NCBI GenBank assembly: GCA_025331435.1
Contig: JAIWNI010000091.1
Coordinates: forward strand, 50,082-114,081
DNA length: 64,000 bases
Direction: 5' to 3'
Origin: Choanephora cucurbitarum
Taxonomy: Eukaryota; Mucoromycota; Mucoromycetes; Mucorales; Choanephoraceae
The translations under genes and the position numbers were made by a program. Shown piece after piece: positions 35,437-45,652 of the stretch; the first letter of the stretch is position 1, and the number at the start of each line of letters is the position of its first letter. The notes under the pieces were generated by a model. It worked only from the letters and a program-made list of their open reading frames with translations. It was not told the origin of the DNA and made no database searches.

Positions 35437-36079
35437 GAAAGGAAACTTCAGGAAGACTAGAGGAAGTATGTTTTGAAAGCGCATAACTCCTGGCTGTAGT
35501 ATTCTACATACAATACCAATCATACTTATAACTAGCAAGAATACTCTTTATCAGCCATTTTGATGTTAGAAGCCTCATATATTTTCTCTTTTCAAGTGTT
35601 GGCATAGCTATTTTATGTTTCCCAAAGGACATTTCAGAATTGATTGGCTTACCACTTACTCTATTTGCTAGAAATACATTGTCGTTTTGTGAAGATCAAA
35701 TCTTCATAATGAAAAATAAACCTCCTCAAATAAAGGTCGGGCTACCCTTAGCTTCATATCTATCCGAGCCATTGGGGATATGTTCAAGCCCTAATTATGC
35801 CACATAAATGGGCAAGATATTGGAGGACGATAAGCCGCTCACTCATACTTATGCTATAAATTGTGTAGCCAGCAGACAGGTTATATTATCATTACATAAT
35901 ATTATTGTAAAGGGCAGTGATATCATTTGAGGAAGTTCAATACTCAGATAGCTTTAGCGTTTTGATTGGATAGTTTTTGCTTAGTAACTGCAAATCATCT
36001 TTTCTGCCTTGACTGTCATCAAATTTAGTTTTTGGAAAAAATATTTAAGCATTACTAATTCCTTTCTTACTTTTTTCGA
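34603..36079. other. Intergenic between divergent genes
   Basis: 1.5 kb holding the promoters of the GPI-type protein (-) and sulfiredoxin (+), with a compound microsatellite (separate entry). No gene seen. Confidence 0.5.
35370..35432. repeat. Compound microsatellite (AC)13-(AG)18
   Basis: An uninterrupted run of AC dinucleotides passes directly into AG dinucleotides, ending at gaaatag. Probably length-polymorphic. Confidence 0.95.
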
Positions 36080-36523
36080 ATGTTAAGACAGATATTGAGA
36101 AGAAGCATGTCCACCAAAAATCAAGAAGTCGACAACTTTTCTATTCATGGCAACTCAATTAAAGAGGTAGGATTAGCGCTTTGTCTTAATCATATAATAG
36201 ACTTTACTCATTGCATTCAAATAAAGGTGTACGATATACCCATGTCTGCTGTTAACCGCCCTATTCCATCGCAACTCGATAGACAAAAAGTTGAGAATAT
36301 GAAAGAGGTGCTGCAAGTTCCTGGAAGAGAACAAGAATTGACACCTGTAGATGTGCACCATGTGAAATATAACGGTCAAGATTATTACTTTGCATTCGGC
36401 GGTTGTCATCGGTGGGCAGCCAGTAAAGAATTGGGACGAGAGACGATTAGAGCAAAGTTAATCGAGACGCCAGCTAGTGTTATTTCAACCTATCTTGGTT
36501 CATCTTCACCTTTTAAACAATAA
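36080..36523 (+). CDS. SRX1: Sulfiredoxin (2 exons)
   Basis: ATP-dependent reductase that restores hyperoxidised (sulfinic) 2-Cys peroxiredoxins. Exons 36080-36166 and 36227-36523 close in frame at 127 aa. The core starts VYDIPMSAVNRPIPSQLDR and includes LTPVDVHHVKYNGQDYYFAFGGCHRW, with the catalytic cysteine at about residue 89 in the FGGCHR loop. The N-terminus (MLRQILRRSMSTKNQ) is basic and hydroxylated, compatible with a mitochondrial presequence, with an internal Met at residue 10 as a cytosolic alternative (inference). The 60-nt intron is a multiple of three and has no stop, so unspliced mRNA would encode 20 extra residues. The gene converges on the phospholipase gene with only 54 bp between stop codons. 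Confidence 0.94.
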   Translation: MLRQILRRSMSTKNQEVDNFSIHGNSIKEVGLALCLNHIIDFTHCIQIKVYDIPMSAVNRPIPSQLDRQKVENMKEVLQVPGREQELTPVDVHHVKYNGQDYYFAFGGCHRWAASKELGRETIRAKLIETPASVISTYLGSSSPFKQ

Positions 36524-36577
36524 AACACCATTTGTACATTCTTTCTTTTTTTTGCATAAATCATATTATCACAGTCG

Positions 36578-38136
36578 TTATTTCAAAAATTTATTAGATG
36601 TACTTAAGAAGTTATCTTTGGTAGGACAAAATAGAGGCAGAGTAGCGTTAAATACACTTGCTTGAGCTTTGTTCTTTGCAAACATTTGGTTCCAAAGCCT
36701 TCTTGATAAATATCTTCCACCGTACACATTTGGGTGAAAACCGTCTACATTACTACATTGTGTTTTTTTTTTCTTTTGAGCAAATTCTCTTCTTTTTTCT
36801 CTTCTTCTTTTTAATATACTTACCTCATGGCATAGTAAGGAATTGAAGATGTATCCGTGTCCATTGGCTGAAAAACAACAGCTACCTGTTTTGGTGCTGC
36901 ACCAAAAATGGCGTCGATTACACGTGCCAAAACTGGTTGATTTAGTTCTTCTGCTATTTCTGACAATGCTCTATTGTATCCTTTAATAAGCTCATCTCTA
37001 CTTGGACTTCCATTATCTGGTCTCGAACAACAATAGCATTCATAACTAGATATATCAACTAAATTGTCTTTAAACTTCTTTCTATAGTTGGGATTCTTTT
37101 TTGTCAAGCGTATGATTCCATCATATTTCATCAATCCAACTATCCGTTGAAAATGCGTTATTTCCAAAAAACAAAAGAAAAGTAGAGAAGAAGCAGTCAA
37201 TAGAAAAAAAGGGATTGATGTTTACCTAGATTGATGAATGCATAATCAGTCTTATCTATCAATCGATCGAGGCCTTTTTTGACATTTCTCTTAAAGTCAG
37301 CCACCGTCTCGTTAGTCAAACAGGCCACAGATGCATCATTGTATCCAATCATAAGGTTGATAAGCTTCCATGTCTTAGCATGAGGTGTGTGGTGTCCAAA
37401 GTACTTGATTAGGTAATCTACTTGCTCTAGTAATTTTGCACTTGTAGCTCCTGATTGTGCAGCATTAAGTTGATCAATGTCTGGACTGGAGGATAATGTC
37501 AATAATTGCAAATCTCAAGATTTTGTTTGGGTATTTACTCGTGATGACTGTCAAGGCAAAATAAAGTTTCTGTCACAGAAAGGAGAAAGGAAAAGAAGCT
37601 TTAACATCATATAGGCTAAATTAGAGCACGTACATACCTTTACATATCCTTGCTGGCTTCTGACCTATAGAAGCCCCATAAAGATCGGGTTGAAAATACT
37701 TTATATAATTAGCAAGAGAAGCAGCACCTGAATTCTACTTTTCAATTAGAAAAAACTTCGTATCACAAATAAGATGAACAATGCAAGCGAAAAGCTGCAT
37801 CTACTTTACGCCGCCCATAGTAAAACTTTCACCACGATACTCGACTATTGTAGAGTAATCAACTACATCACTATCTGTGTTCTTGGCCAGCATGCCCGCC
37901 GTAATACTAATTGATGTATATTGAAATGGCTAAGTCCACTGACATTACATATTTGTTTTAACTTACCTATCACCCAAAGCTGCTACAATCTTAATGTCAT
38001 TAACTCTCAAACTGTTTACAGTAGTTGCTCGAGGATAAGAAGCTATTTTCGGGCAGTCTTTGATGTCTGACACATAAACTGCATCAATGAGTAAAATAAT
38101 ATAGCTTAAGGTAAATAAAATTACTCCTGCTAGCAT
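36578..38136 (-). CDS. Secreted GDSL (SGNH) phospholipase B1-like lipase (6 exons)
   Basis: Hydrolyses acyl esters of phospholipids, outside the cell or on its surface. Exons 38136-37967, 37906-37810, 37734-37638, 37513-37226, 37139-36824 and 36752-36578 close in frame at 380 aa. A hydrophobic signal (MLAGVILFTLSYIILLIDA) leads to the PLB1-type start VNDIKIVAALGDSITAGM. The nucleophile serine (residue 57) is encoded by AG|T split by intron 1. Block II is QLNAAQSGATSA, block III LINLMIGYND, and the catalytic Asp/His pair lies in DGFHPN (D326, H329) in the last exon. SGNH blocks I, II, III and V are therefore all present. A cysteine-rich YECYCCSRPD motif matches the YECPC of animal PLB1. No C-terminal anchor is seen. 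Confidence 0.92.
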
Positions 38137-38982
38137 AATAATATATATCTAAAGATTGAATAATTCAAAAATAAAAGGAAAATATTGGACATGACTATTT
38201 TATTTGTATTTTTTTTCTTGCTTTGATCTTCTTACTTTTCTCTCTCTTTTTCTCCCTAATACAAGGTGACTAAAATAGCCTATCTCCCTTACTCAGGAGC
38301 AAAAAAAGCTAAAAAAATCTTTTAAACATCTGTTTCCGTTGAACTGATCAATACAATTGGACATGAGTGAAAAATAAAGGAGAAAAATGGATAGAATCAT
38401 AGTTTGATTTACAAAAACAGAACAAAAAAAAACCTGTCCTTGCCACCACTAAAAAGGAAAGGACCCAGTCTTGTAGCGTAAAGAAGAGAGATATCATATC
38501 GTTCTGCGAAGTTGGTCGTTTGAGAATTTGATTTCTTCTTTGAGTGATTAAGTCGTAGGATGGATTATTCACGATACAATCTGTATAATCAATAAGCAAA
38601 GATTTCTTGAAAAGATTTATTACCACTCTGCTTTGGGTAGTATGACTTTTAAAAAGGGAGGGATGGGGACACATTTGGCTCCATGCTTTTCTTTTTTAGC
38701 TCAATATCATTCATCGTTAATTGCGAAAGACATTGAAAGCTGAATATAGAAATGGGGGTCAAATCTCAAAATTTTGACTAAAGTATACATAAGACAAAAA
38801 GTGTATTCCTTAAGCAAACCTATTTTTACGGTGTTGTTTATCACCTTTGACCTATTTGAAGCCCTAGTTGTTATGTGCACTTTTAGGTTCTATGTAAGTC
38901 AGTCGGCTGTGGCTTTTATGAGGTTGGTAGGCGCACAGCTTCATTGGATATACCAATAAAGGTCTGCCTATCATGGTATGTC
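38137..38982. other. Intergenic, left flank of the large inverted repeat
   Basis: AT-rich. Frames at 38348-38674 (-) and 38774-38959 (+) are not supported; the second lacks an ATG. The repeat begins at a poly-T run. Confidence 0.45.
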
Positions 38983-41030
38983 TTTTTTTTTCTCTTTTTT
39001 AAGCTTACTGCGAATGATTTTTCTTCCGTTAATCTTTGAAGAAACAAACAAATAAATCTCAAGGGACTCATATGCTCAGTTAAGCTGTTCACTAACCGAG
39101 TTTAAGAAAGGGTAAATAAGAGCAACATCACTCATTCATTAGACTTTGCATAGATTGTTTATACAATTTTATTTCATTTCAATTTCATTCAAAGAAAAAA
39201 TTAGAAGTCTATTAGCCAGTTTTTTTTTTATGAAAAAACTGTTTCCAAGGGTAACCAAACGTGGAGGTTGACTTCTATCTACCCTCTTCTCTAACTTACG
39301 GTGTGAGATACCACTTGATCCAGTTCTAGAAAGAAAAGAACCAAGGGAAGACCATACCAAGCCTAGACTGAGTCACCCGCCGGGGTTAAAGTCGGCTTAT
39401 AACAGGATAGAGAATTTTCACATACAATATGAGGAGATATGGAGGTGCATCTCCCAACCCATACGATGTTACTTCTACTCTCGCGAATTGCTTCACTTTG
39501 TCTCCCAAGCCAGAACCTGCCTCGTGCCTCTGTAATATATTGGGTCTGCTGTGCGGCAAGTGTAGCCAGTCTAGCTCCAGCTCATCCCTCCTCTCGCGTA
39601 CTGTTGAGAAGAAAAGGATACTGCCACAAACTAGGTGAAAGAGCTCGACCTTTCTCTACTGCTCCTACTAAAAGGACTAAAAAGCAAAAGAAAGAGAAGA
39701 GCGGAAACACATGAGATCAGTAAGCACCCATCACTCACATGCCTCCAACGCATTTGCTATAAAGCATTTACGCAACACCTTTCTACATCCACTTTATGTT
39801 CGCTACCACCGTCGTCAACGCCACAATAAAGGGACTATCCTAGAATGTGCGATAGCAAGAATCACCTTGCCCTTGAGTAAAAGAAAAAGGAAAAAAAGAA
39901 AACACCCTTGATCTTCAAAAATTAAACTGTTTACAAAAAAGCAGTCTTACTAGTGACGAAAGCATTATCATATGATAAAGCTGCAACAAACTTGTTTGCA
40001 TAAACCGATGGAGGAGAGAGTAAACAAAAAGAGGGTCATTAGAAAGACTTTCCATCTTTCTTTTCTTCATTTATGCCGCTAATGACATTCATATCAACTC
40101 CTCTACAAATTAATGTGACACATAGCCAACACCCAAAATAGGCGGAGCAAAAAAAAAAGAAAAGACTGATCTTTTATAACTAAAGAGCTTCGTTATTGTT
40201 GTCATAGCAACCATTGAGTCAAATTATTGAGAGGGCATTTTAGTTTCTCAAAAGCAACTTCTCGAAGACGAGGTGTCAAGTGCGAAAACGCAGTTTGAAG
40301 ATACGCAAGACCAAAGAGTTAAATACCCCTTGTGTATCGTATCATCCTCATTGGGATTAAGCCCGCCTGTCAAAAAGAAAAGCTCATGCTACCACATAAG
40401 CAACATAACTCTCAAAAACTCTCCAAGTATAACTAGCGATGAGCTTCCAATGATTATCACCAAACAAGCCGCTTACATAGCTATCTAATCTAGTTCTATC
40501 CAATACATCTGTCCGCGTTTCTTATTTCACTCTATCTTGTATCTTTCCTGTGATATTTGACTTTGGTGATGAATCGATAATAATTGATAGACTGTGAAGC
40601 GAAATGAGTCTGCTTTAATCCTTTATTAAAAGCAAGTTACGATTTATCAGTCAGAAATCATTTGGTTATACAGAAAAGAAATCGTTCTCGGCCATTTGAT
40701 TTCAGCATCAATAAACACACAGAATCTATAAGTAGTTCCTACCTTCTAATATGATGTTTGTATCGTACTAAAACACATTTGTGTATTCCAGACATAATCT
40801 ATTTCAGCCTACTAGTAGAAGGCATGTGCGAATACCGCATTTCTTATTATCTACCATAGTCGCTCTATTTAAGAGTGTACATATTCTTGAGAAGTGCACT
40901 CTTATATTGAACATACTCTTAAATCGAATGGTATTTTAGCACTTAAAGCGATTTTCAGGCTAAAGGATTGTTATTCTTATATTAGCCATACTCTCAAATC
41001 AAACACTCTTAAATCTAGCGACTACTATAT
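38983..41030 (+). repeat. Left arm of a 2.05 kb inverted repeat
   Basis: Reverse-complement identical, in every stretch I compared, to 45653-47701. The mirror sum is 86683 for the inner part and 86684 outside a poly-T/poly-A run (10 T at about 39220 versus 11 A at about 47454-47464), so I find one indel and no substitutions. The outer boundary is a nine-base T run. The inner boundary is one base past the TA flank of a MITE. The arm contains a GC-richer, pyrimidine-biased patch (about 39360-39660) with a 91-codon ATG frame (39439-39714) and a 71-codon frame (40273-40488), neither recognisable. I do not call genes in it. Confidence 0.95.
40854..41027 (+). mobile_element. 174-bp TA-flanked MITE (left-arm copy)
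   Basis: Flanked by TA at 40852-40853 and 41028-41029. The left end CCATAGTCGCTCTATTTAAG and the reverse complement of the right end TAGTAGTCGCTAGATTTAAG form imperfect terminal inverted repeats of about 25 bp continuing as AGTGT. Inside are subterminal copies of the ATTTAAGAGT motif. No coding capacity. The target and tip sequence suggest a Tc1/mariner-pogo type element (inference). Confidence 0.8.
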
Positions 41031-41159
41031 CTTTGATACCCCTTCTATCGTATGATCCACATTTTATTTATGCTCGGTTTATTTACTTTCTGTTCAAACA
41101 TTCTATTGCATCCGTTTGATCTTTACAACTACAGTAGTTTGGCCGCACCCTATACTAAA

Positions 41160-41345
41160 ACACTTGGCTTTTATATACATACGTATGTACCTTGTTGTTT
41201 CATGGTGCTTTCGCTGTATCAATCTAGCATGCATAGACTTTGCTTTTGTTTTTGTTCAGTATAGCACCATTCAGCACTAAGATCAACGTCAAGTCTAGAA
41301 AGAAAGAAAAAAAGGCCTCTGCTTGTTCTTCTTTTGCTTTGACTA
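41160..41345. repeat. Diverged direct repeat, copy 1 (copy 2 at about 42350-42560)
   Basis: Shared blocks in the same order include ACC...GCTTTC, TATCAA(T/C)CTAGC(A/C)TGCAT, C(A/G)CCATTCA(G/A)(C/T)ACTAAGAT and GTCAAGTCT(A/T)GAAAG. Copy 2 carries an 11-bp insertion before GTCAAGTCT. The boundaries are approximate. Confidence 0.55.
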
Positions 41346-42364
41346 TAAACTTCGTATAGTCCTTTTGAGCAAGCAATCAAACAGGAAGCGAAGAAAGTAA
41401 TGAGTCTCTTATATTTTATCTTCTCTATTATGACAGCCAAACTTCTTTTTAATTCTAAAAGGACTTTTTTTCCCCGATTCTAATCCAATGCGGCACAGAA
41501 ACAATATACTACTACCAAAAATATCTGTATAGCTTTAAAAACAGTAACTTTTTATTCTGTTCTTGTTTGGCTGTATAACATAGTTATAATTGTTTTTTAT
41601 GAGATTCTATAGCAAAAGAAAACAACTAGAATGAGATGAACATCAGTTTTAGATAAAGCACTCAGCTCAGTCTCGAAATGCAATTTGCATAATTAGCCAT
41701 GCACTATCATAGCTGCGTTTTATTGAGACTATGTGTATCGTTTTATGATTTCATATGCTGTGGATTGGTTGGATACAGGTGTTATACTATCGCATACACA
41801 TTTTCCAATCAACTAAATATGCTCTCATCCAATCCAGTTGACTGTTTGCTCCTGTGCGCGATCTTGTCTCAATTTGGGACAAGAGAATACTGCGTGGTTA
41901 CTTTTTTCTTAAGCATTGTATCGTTTGCTTGTCTTGAACAACGGTATCTCTGTCAAGAATGAAAAAGCTCATACTGAAGCATAATTCCTAGTTCCTCAAA
42001 ATCTACCAAGTATAAATGCCAGTTAATATGCAGTGACTTTAAGAAATCAGATCATCCGCATATTGTCTCAATCCACTTGTATACATCTCTTCTCTTCCTG
42101 CCTTACTTTCTTTTCCAGTGTTTCTTCCTCATTACCTCTTTTATGCTCTGTTCACTTCTTTCCTTTTTGTTTGGTCTTCGTTCAGCATGACTTCCAGCTG
42201 TGACTTGGCTGGTTCTTCCTTCTTCTTCCTCTTCTACATAGCTGATGAGCCTGTGATATCCAGTAACCAGTATCCAATTTGTCGTCATACTCTCCTTCAT
42301 CGATTTAATCTTTGCTACCTTTGCTGACTTTGTCTTGCTCATACTTAATCACTTAACTAGATGC

Positions 42365-42395
42365 ATATATATATATATATGTGTGTGTGTGTGCG
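42365..42395. repeat. (AT)n(GT)n microsatellite
   Basis: About eight AT units followed by about six GT units inside the spacer. Confidence 0.85.
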
Positions 42396-45300
42396 AACCA
42401 TATCCCTTGATACCGCTTTCTTCATATCAACCTAGCCTGCATCATCTGTGCCTTTCACATTTGCCCAATGTGCGCCATTCAATACTAAGATTAGTACACT
42501 CATAATGTCAAGTCTTGAAAGAGCAAAGCAGAAAGCAGAAAGTCCTTCTCTATACTATCTATAATATGTCTGTGACCAGGTCAGCAAAAAAAAAAAAAGA
42601 AACAAAAGTTCGAAAGTACGTAGATGAGAAGTCGGCCTTAGCTGAATGCAATCGGCTATCCAAAAAACAATAAACACAAACACTGACATGTCGCGTCATA
42701 AAAAGGTTGCTCTTATCGCTATGGTTGATATTGTGGTTGTTGGTGCTACAACTTCCTTTAGCTACAGAATTGGTCGGCCCACCTTCATCTTTGCTAATTA
42801 TGGAGTGAACGTGAGAAGGAGAAAAAAGGATAGAAAGAAAACAAAGAAATAAACAAAGAAAGGCTTCTCTCATACTTTATCCAGTAACACTTCTCCTGTA
42901 TTACTTACTGCCATAATGTTCAGCATATCATATTTGTCCGCCTCTTGTCTTTGACTACTATGGCCTGTAAAAGACCTATGAAGGAGATCAACAACCAAGC
43001 CGAGAAGCGATCCGATAGGTGCTTGGCTCATTACCGATCTTTTTCTCTCTCGTTTTTTTTTCTTTTTTTTTTCAACTTGATCATAAATCTACAGCAAACA
43101 GAACTATTCGGCAAGAAAAAAGAAGTAGGCGAAGCAAACATATTTTTACCACTGCCTTACTCTTCTTTTCTCTCTCTGGCTACAGTGGTGAATACAGTGG
43201 ATGTTTATGCGCCTTTACCCTCTCTCTTTCTTTTTGCTTTCTTTTTCTTCTATCGGTCTTTTTTTTTTCTCTCATTTTTCCCTTTTTGGAAATAACTCAT
43301 GGCATAAGCACTTTCCCCTTTTTCAATGTTAGCTACTTCCTCAAAAGCTTCTTTGCGCATATATTTAGTATTAATTATTTGAAGTATCTGCTGGTTACAT
43401 GTTTAGCCAAGTCGTGTTAAGTTATTTTCTTCTATTGGCTTTTTTCCAAAAAAGATGAGAATCGATTTTACGTGACAAAAAAGGAAAGGGCAGGGGCGTG
43501 TAACCCAAAACCTTATTTTGTGCAAATCCAAAAAAAAAGAGAACTTTACTTTCTTTTCCCTTCAGTACTTAAGTAAAAAGAAAAATAAACAATATGGTCA
43601 GTGTCTGATTTTTCTTTCTTTAAAATGCACAAGAGAAAATGCGTTTGAACACGAAGAAGACCATGTAGTTACAGTGTGCCTTGAAAGGCTTTGAAGAGAG
43701 AAAAAAAAGGACAAAATGAGCTCATGCATGCTCTGTAACTGGCTTTAGAAGCATTCGTCTTTGTTTCCAAAGAAGAATAACACTATGATCAAGATCGACA
43801 AAAAGAAGAGCGTATCGGCCACAGTAACAGAGCAATGTAAAGAGAGAAGGCAATAGTGACAAAAGAAAGAACACCTGGAAAAAAGCGACAGTGAAAGAAA
43901 AGGAGTGGCTACTTATCTGGCAAAGATATGGCAGCACTTTTCTCTTTCGCTTTCTTTGTTTGTATCGATTGATCGGCAATAAAATTGTTTAGAAGAATCA
44001 GCCCATTTCTCTGACTGTAAAATCGATGCAATCATCAACAAAGAAAGATTAAGAACAGAAGAAAAAGAAAGAAGAGACCAAAATCTTTTAATTAGAAAAG
44101 TGTTTGAAGAACACAAAAAATTATAGAACACATCACTTAATCATGATCAGTTGTGACCTATGATGATTCATGTAGTAGGAGATTGAGCTTTTCTGTTATC
44201 TTCATAATCATCGTCTTCTGAACAATACTAACTCACGGCTTTAAATGAACGAGAAGGTCGGTCAGATCTCATAAAGCCACAAACTATGAATGTTTCTGAA
44301 GCTATCAAATTAATTTGTTCGTTTTCATTGTTACACTCGACTATCGATATACAACAACTAGCACCGGAAAAAACTAGAGCAAGCTATACATAAAATGGTT
44401 ATGGTGTCGATATATGAAGCTTCGACAAATGATCGAGCCAAAAGCCTTTTGACTGATACTAGAGATCTAATTTGATGGTAAGCATTTGTCCTCTGTCAGA
44501 GTTATAATTGTTTGTATCACCTTTAGCCTGCAAGTTTCTAGATTGTCAAAAGCCAATGCTTTCATTAGTTGTCATTTACAATGGAGTAACGCTGTATGGT
44601 TTTCATAGCAGTCTCTTCTTAGGTCGTGTGCACCGCTACATACGCTCCTCTCAGTCCTTTTTTAGCCTAATCTAAATGGAATACCACTTTGTCTCTTTTC
44701 GTGTTTGTACATATAGCTGTATGGAGAATAGCTCTCATGCTTTGTCGCCAAACAGAAGAACGCACAGAGACAGCACAATTAGCTGATGAGTCATTAATTA
44801 CATGATCAAGCAGGCATCTCACATACTAACTCAAGTCTAATCTAATCGTATTCGATCCACTTATGTCCGTTTTATTTCTAACCTGTCTTTTCTTTTGGCT
44901 TCTTTATCTACCTCCTGTGGTTCTTTTCTTATCCTCTGGTTTACGGTGTGTCCATGCTCTGCATATTCGCTTCATGTACTCAATCAATATATGATTTTCA
45001 ACCTATATATTTTGGCTTTTTGAAACTTGGGATTTGTTATAAATGTTCACTGTTGTTCATTCGCTATGTATTTTCTACCCTTTTCAATTTATACTCCCCT
45101 TCCCATATATAGATGATTATTTTACCATTCTTTGCACATCAGTCCCCCAATTTTGTTTTACCTTCATGTAGCGGGGCCATAACAAGCCTATTTTTTGGTT
45201 CACATCTGTCTTCTTTCTTTTAAATTTCTTCTCAAAAATAAAGTTTACTTTCACTTCTTTTTTATTCGCTACTTATGTCTCGAATGTAATAACCCAGCTA

Positions 45301-45652
45301 TTTGTTCGCTTTTTTCGGAATTAAATTCTCTCTTTAAGAAAAAAGGCAAAGATTCTCTCTCATTCTTCATTGAAAACATTTTTCGCTGATGAGCTTTTTG
45401 TCTTTATATTTTTTCGTCTTCAAAAATTTGACATGAAAAAAGCTGTGAGGTCTGATCAACTCCAATCTATTTGAAATTTGGCATAAGGGTTCCTTGACCC
45501 ATTCTCATTGACAATAAACCAAAAAATTAGCACTTTTTCTGAATTATTTCACCATAAATGTCTCCAAAAGAAAAATATGATGTGCACACACATGTTTTAT
45601 ATGTGCACACACTTGAAACCGAAATTTTTATTGATCATTTACGCCGTAGTGT

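Larger units (their letters stand above)
41031..45652. other. 4.6 kb spacer of the inverted repeat
   Basis: No gene is convincing. Frames such as 42103-42342 (-) and 42945-43295 (+) are low-complexity. The strand composition changes in blocks: pyrimidine-rich around 42060-43430, purine-rich around 43440-44130, pyrimidine-rich again around 44880-45420. Two segments about 1.2 kb apart (about 41160-41345 and 42350-42560) are diverged direct repeats. An (AT)n(GT)n microsatellite lies at 42365-42395. Confidence 0.5.

Noticed and set aside
39360..39420. GC-richer patch resembling a tRNA or structured RNA
   Set aside because: I could not close a cloverleaf or find A- and B-box motifs.
39439..39714. 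91-codon ATG frame in the left arm (and its mirror 46969-47244)
   Set aside because: The two copies are identical because the arms are identical, so conservation gives no coding evidence; no recognisable family.
42103..42342. Lysine/glutamate-rich minus-strand frame in the spacer
   Set aside because: Complement of a pyrimidine-rich tract; low-complexity composition explains it.
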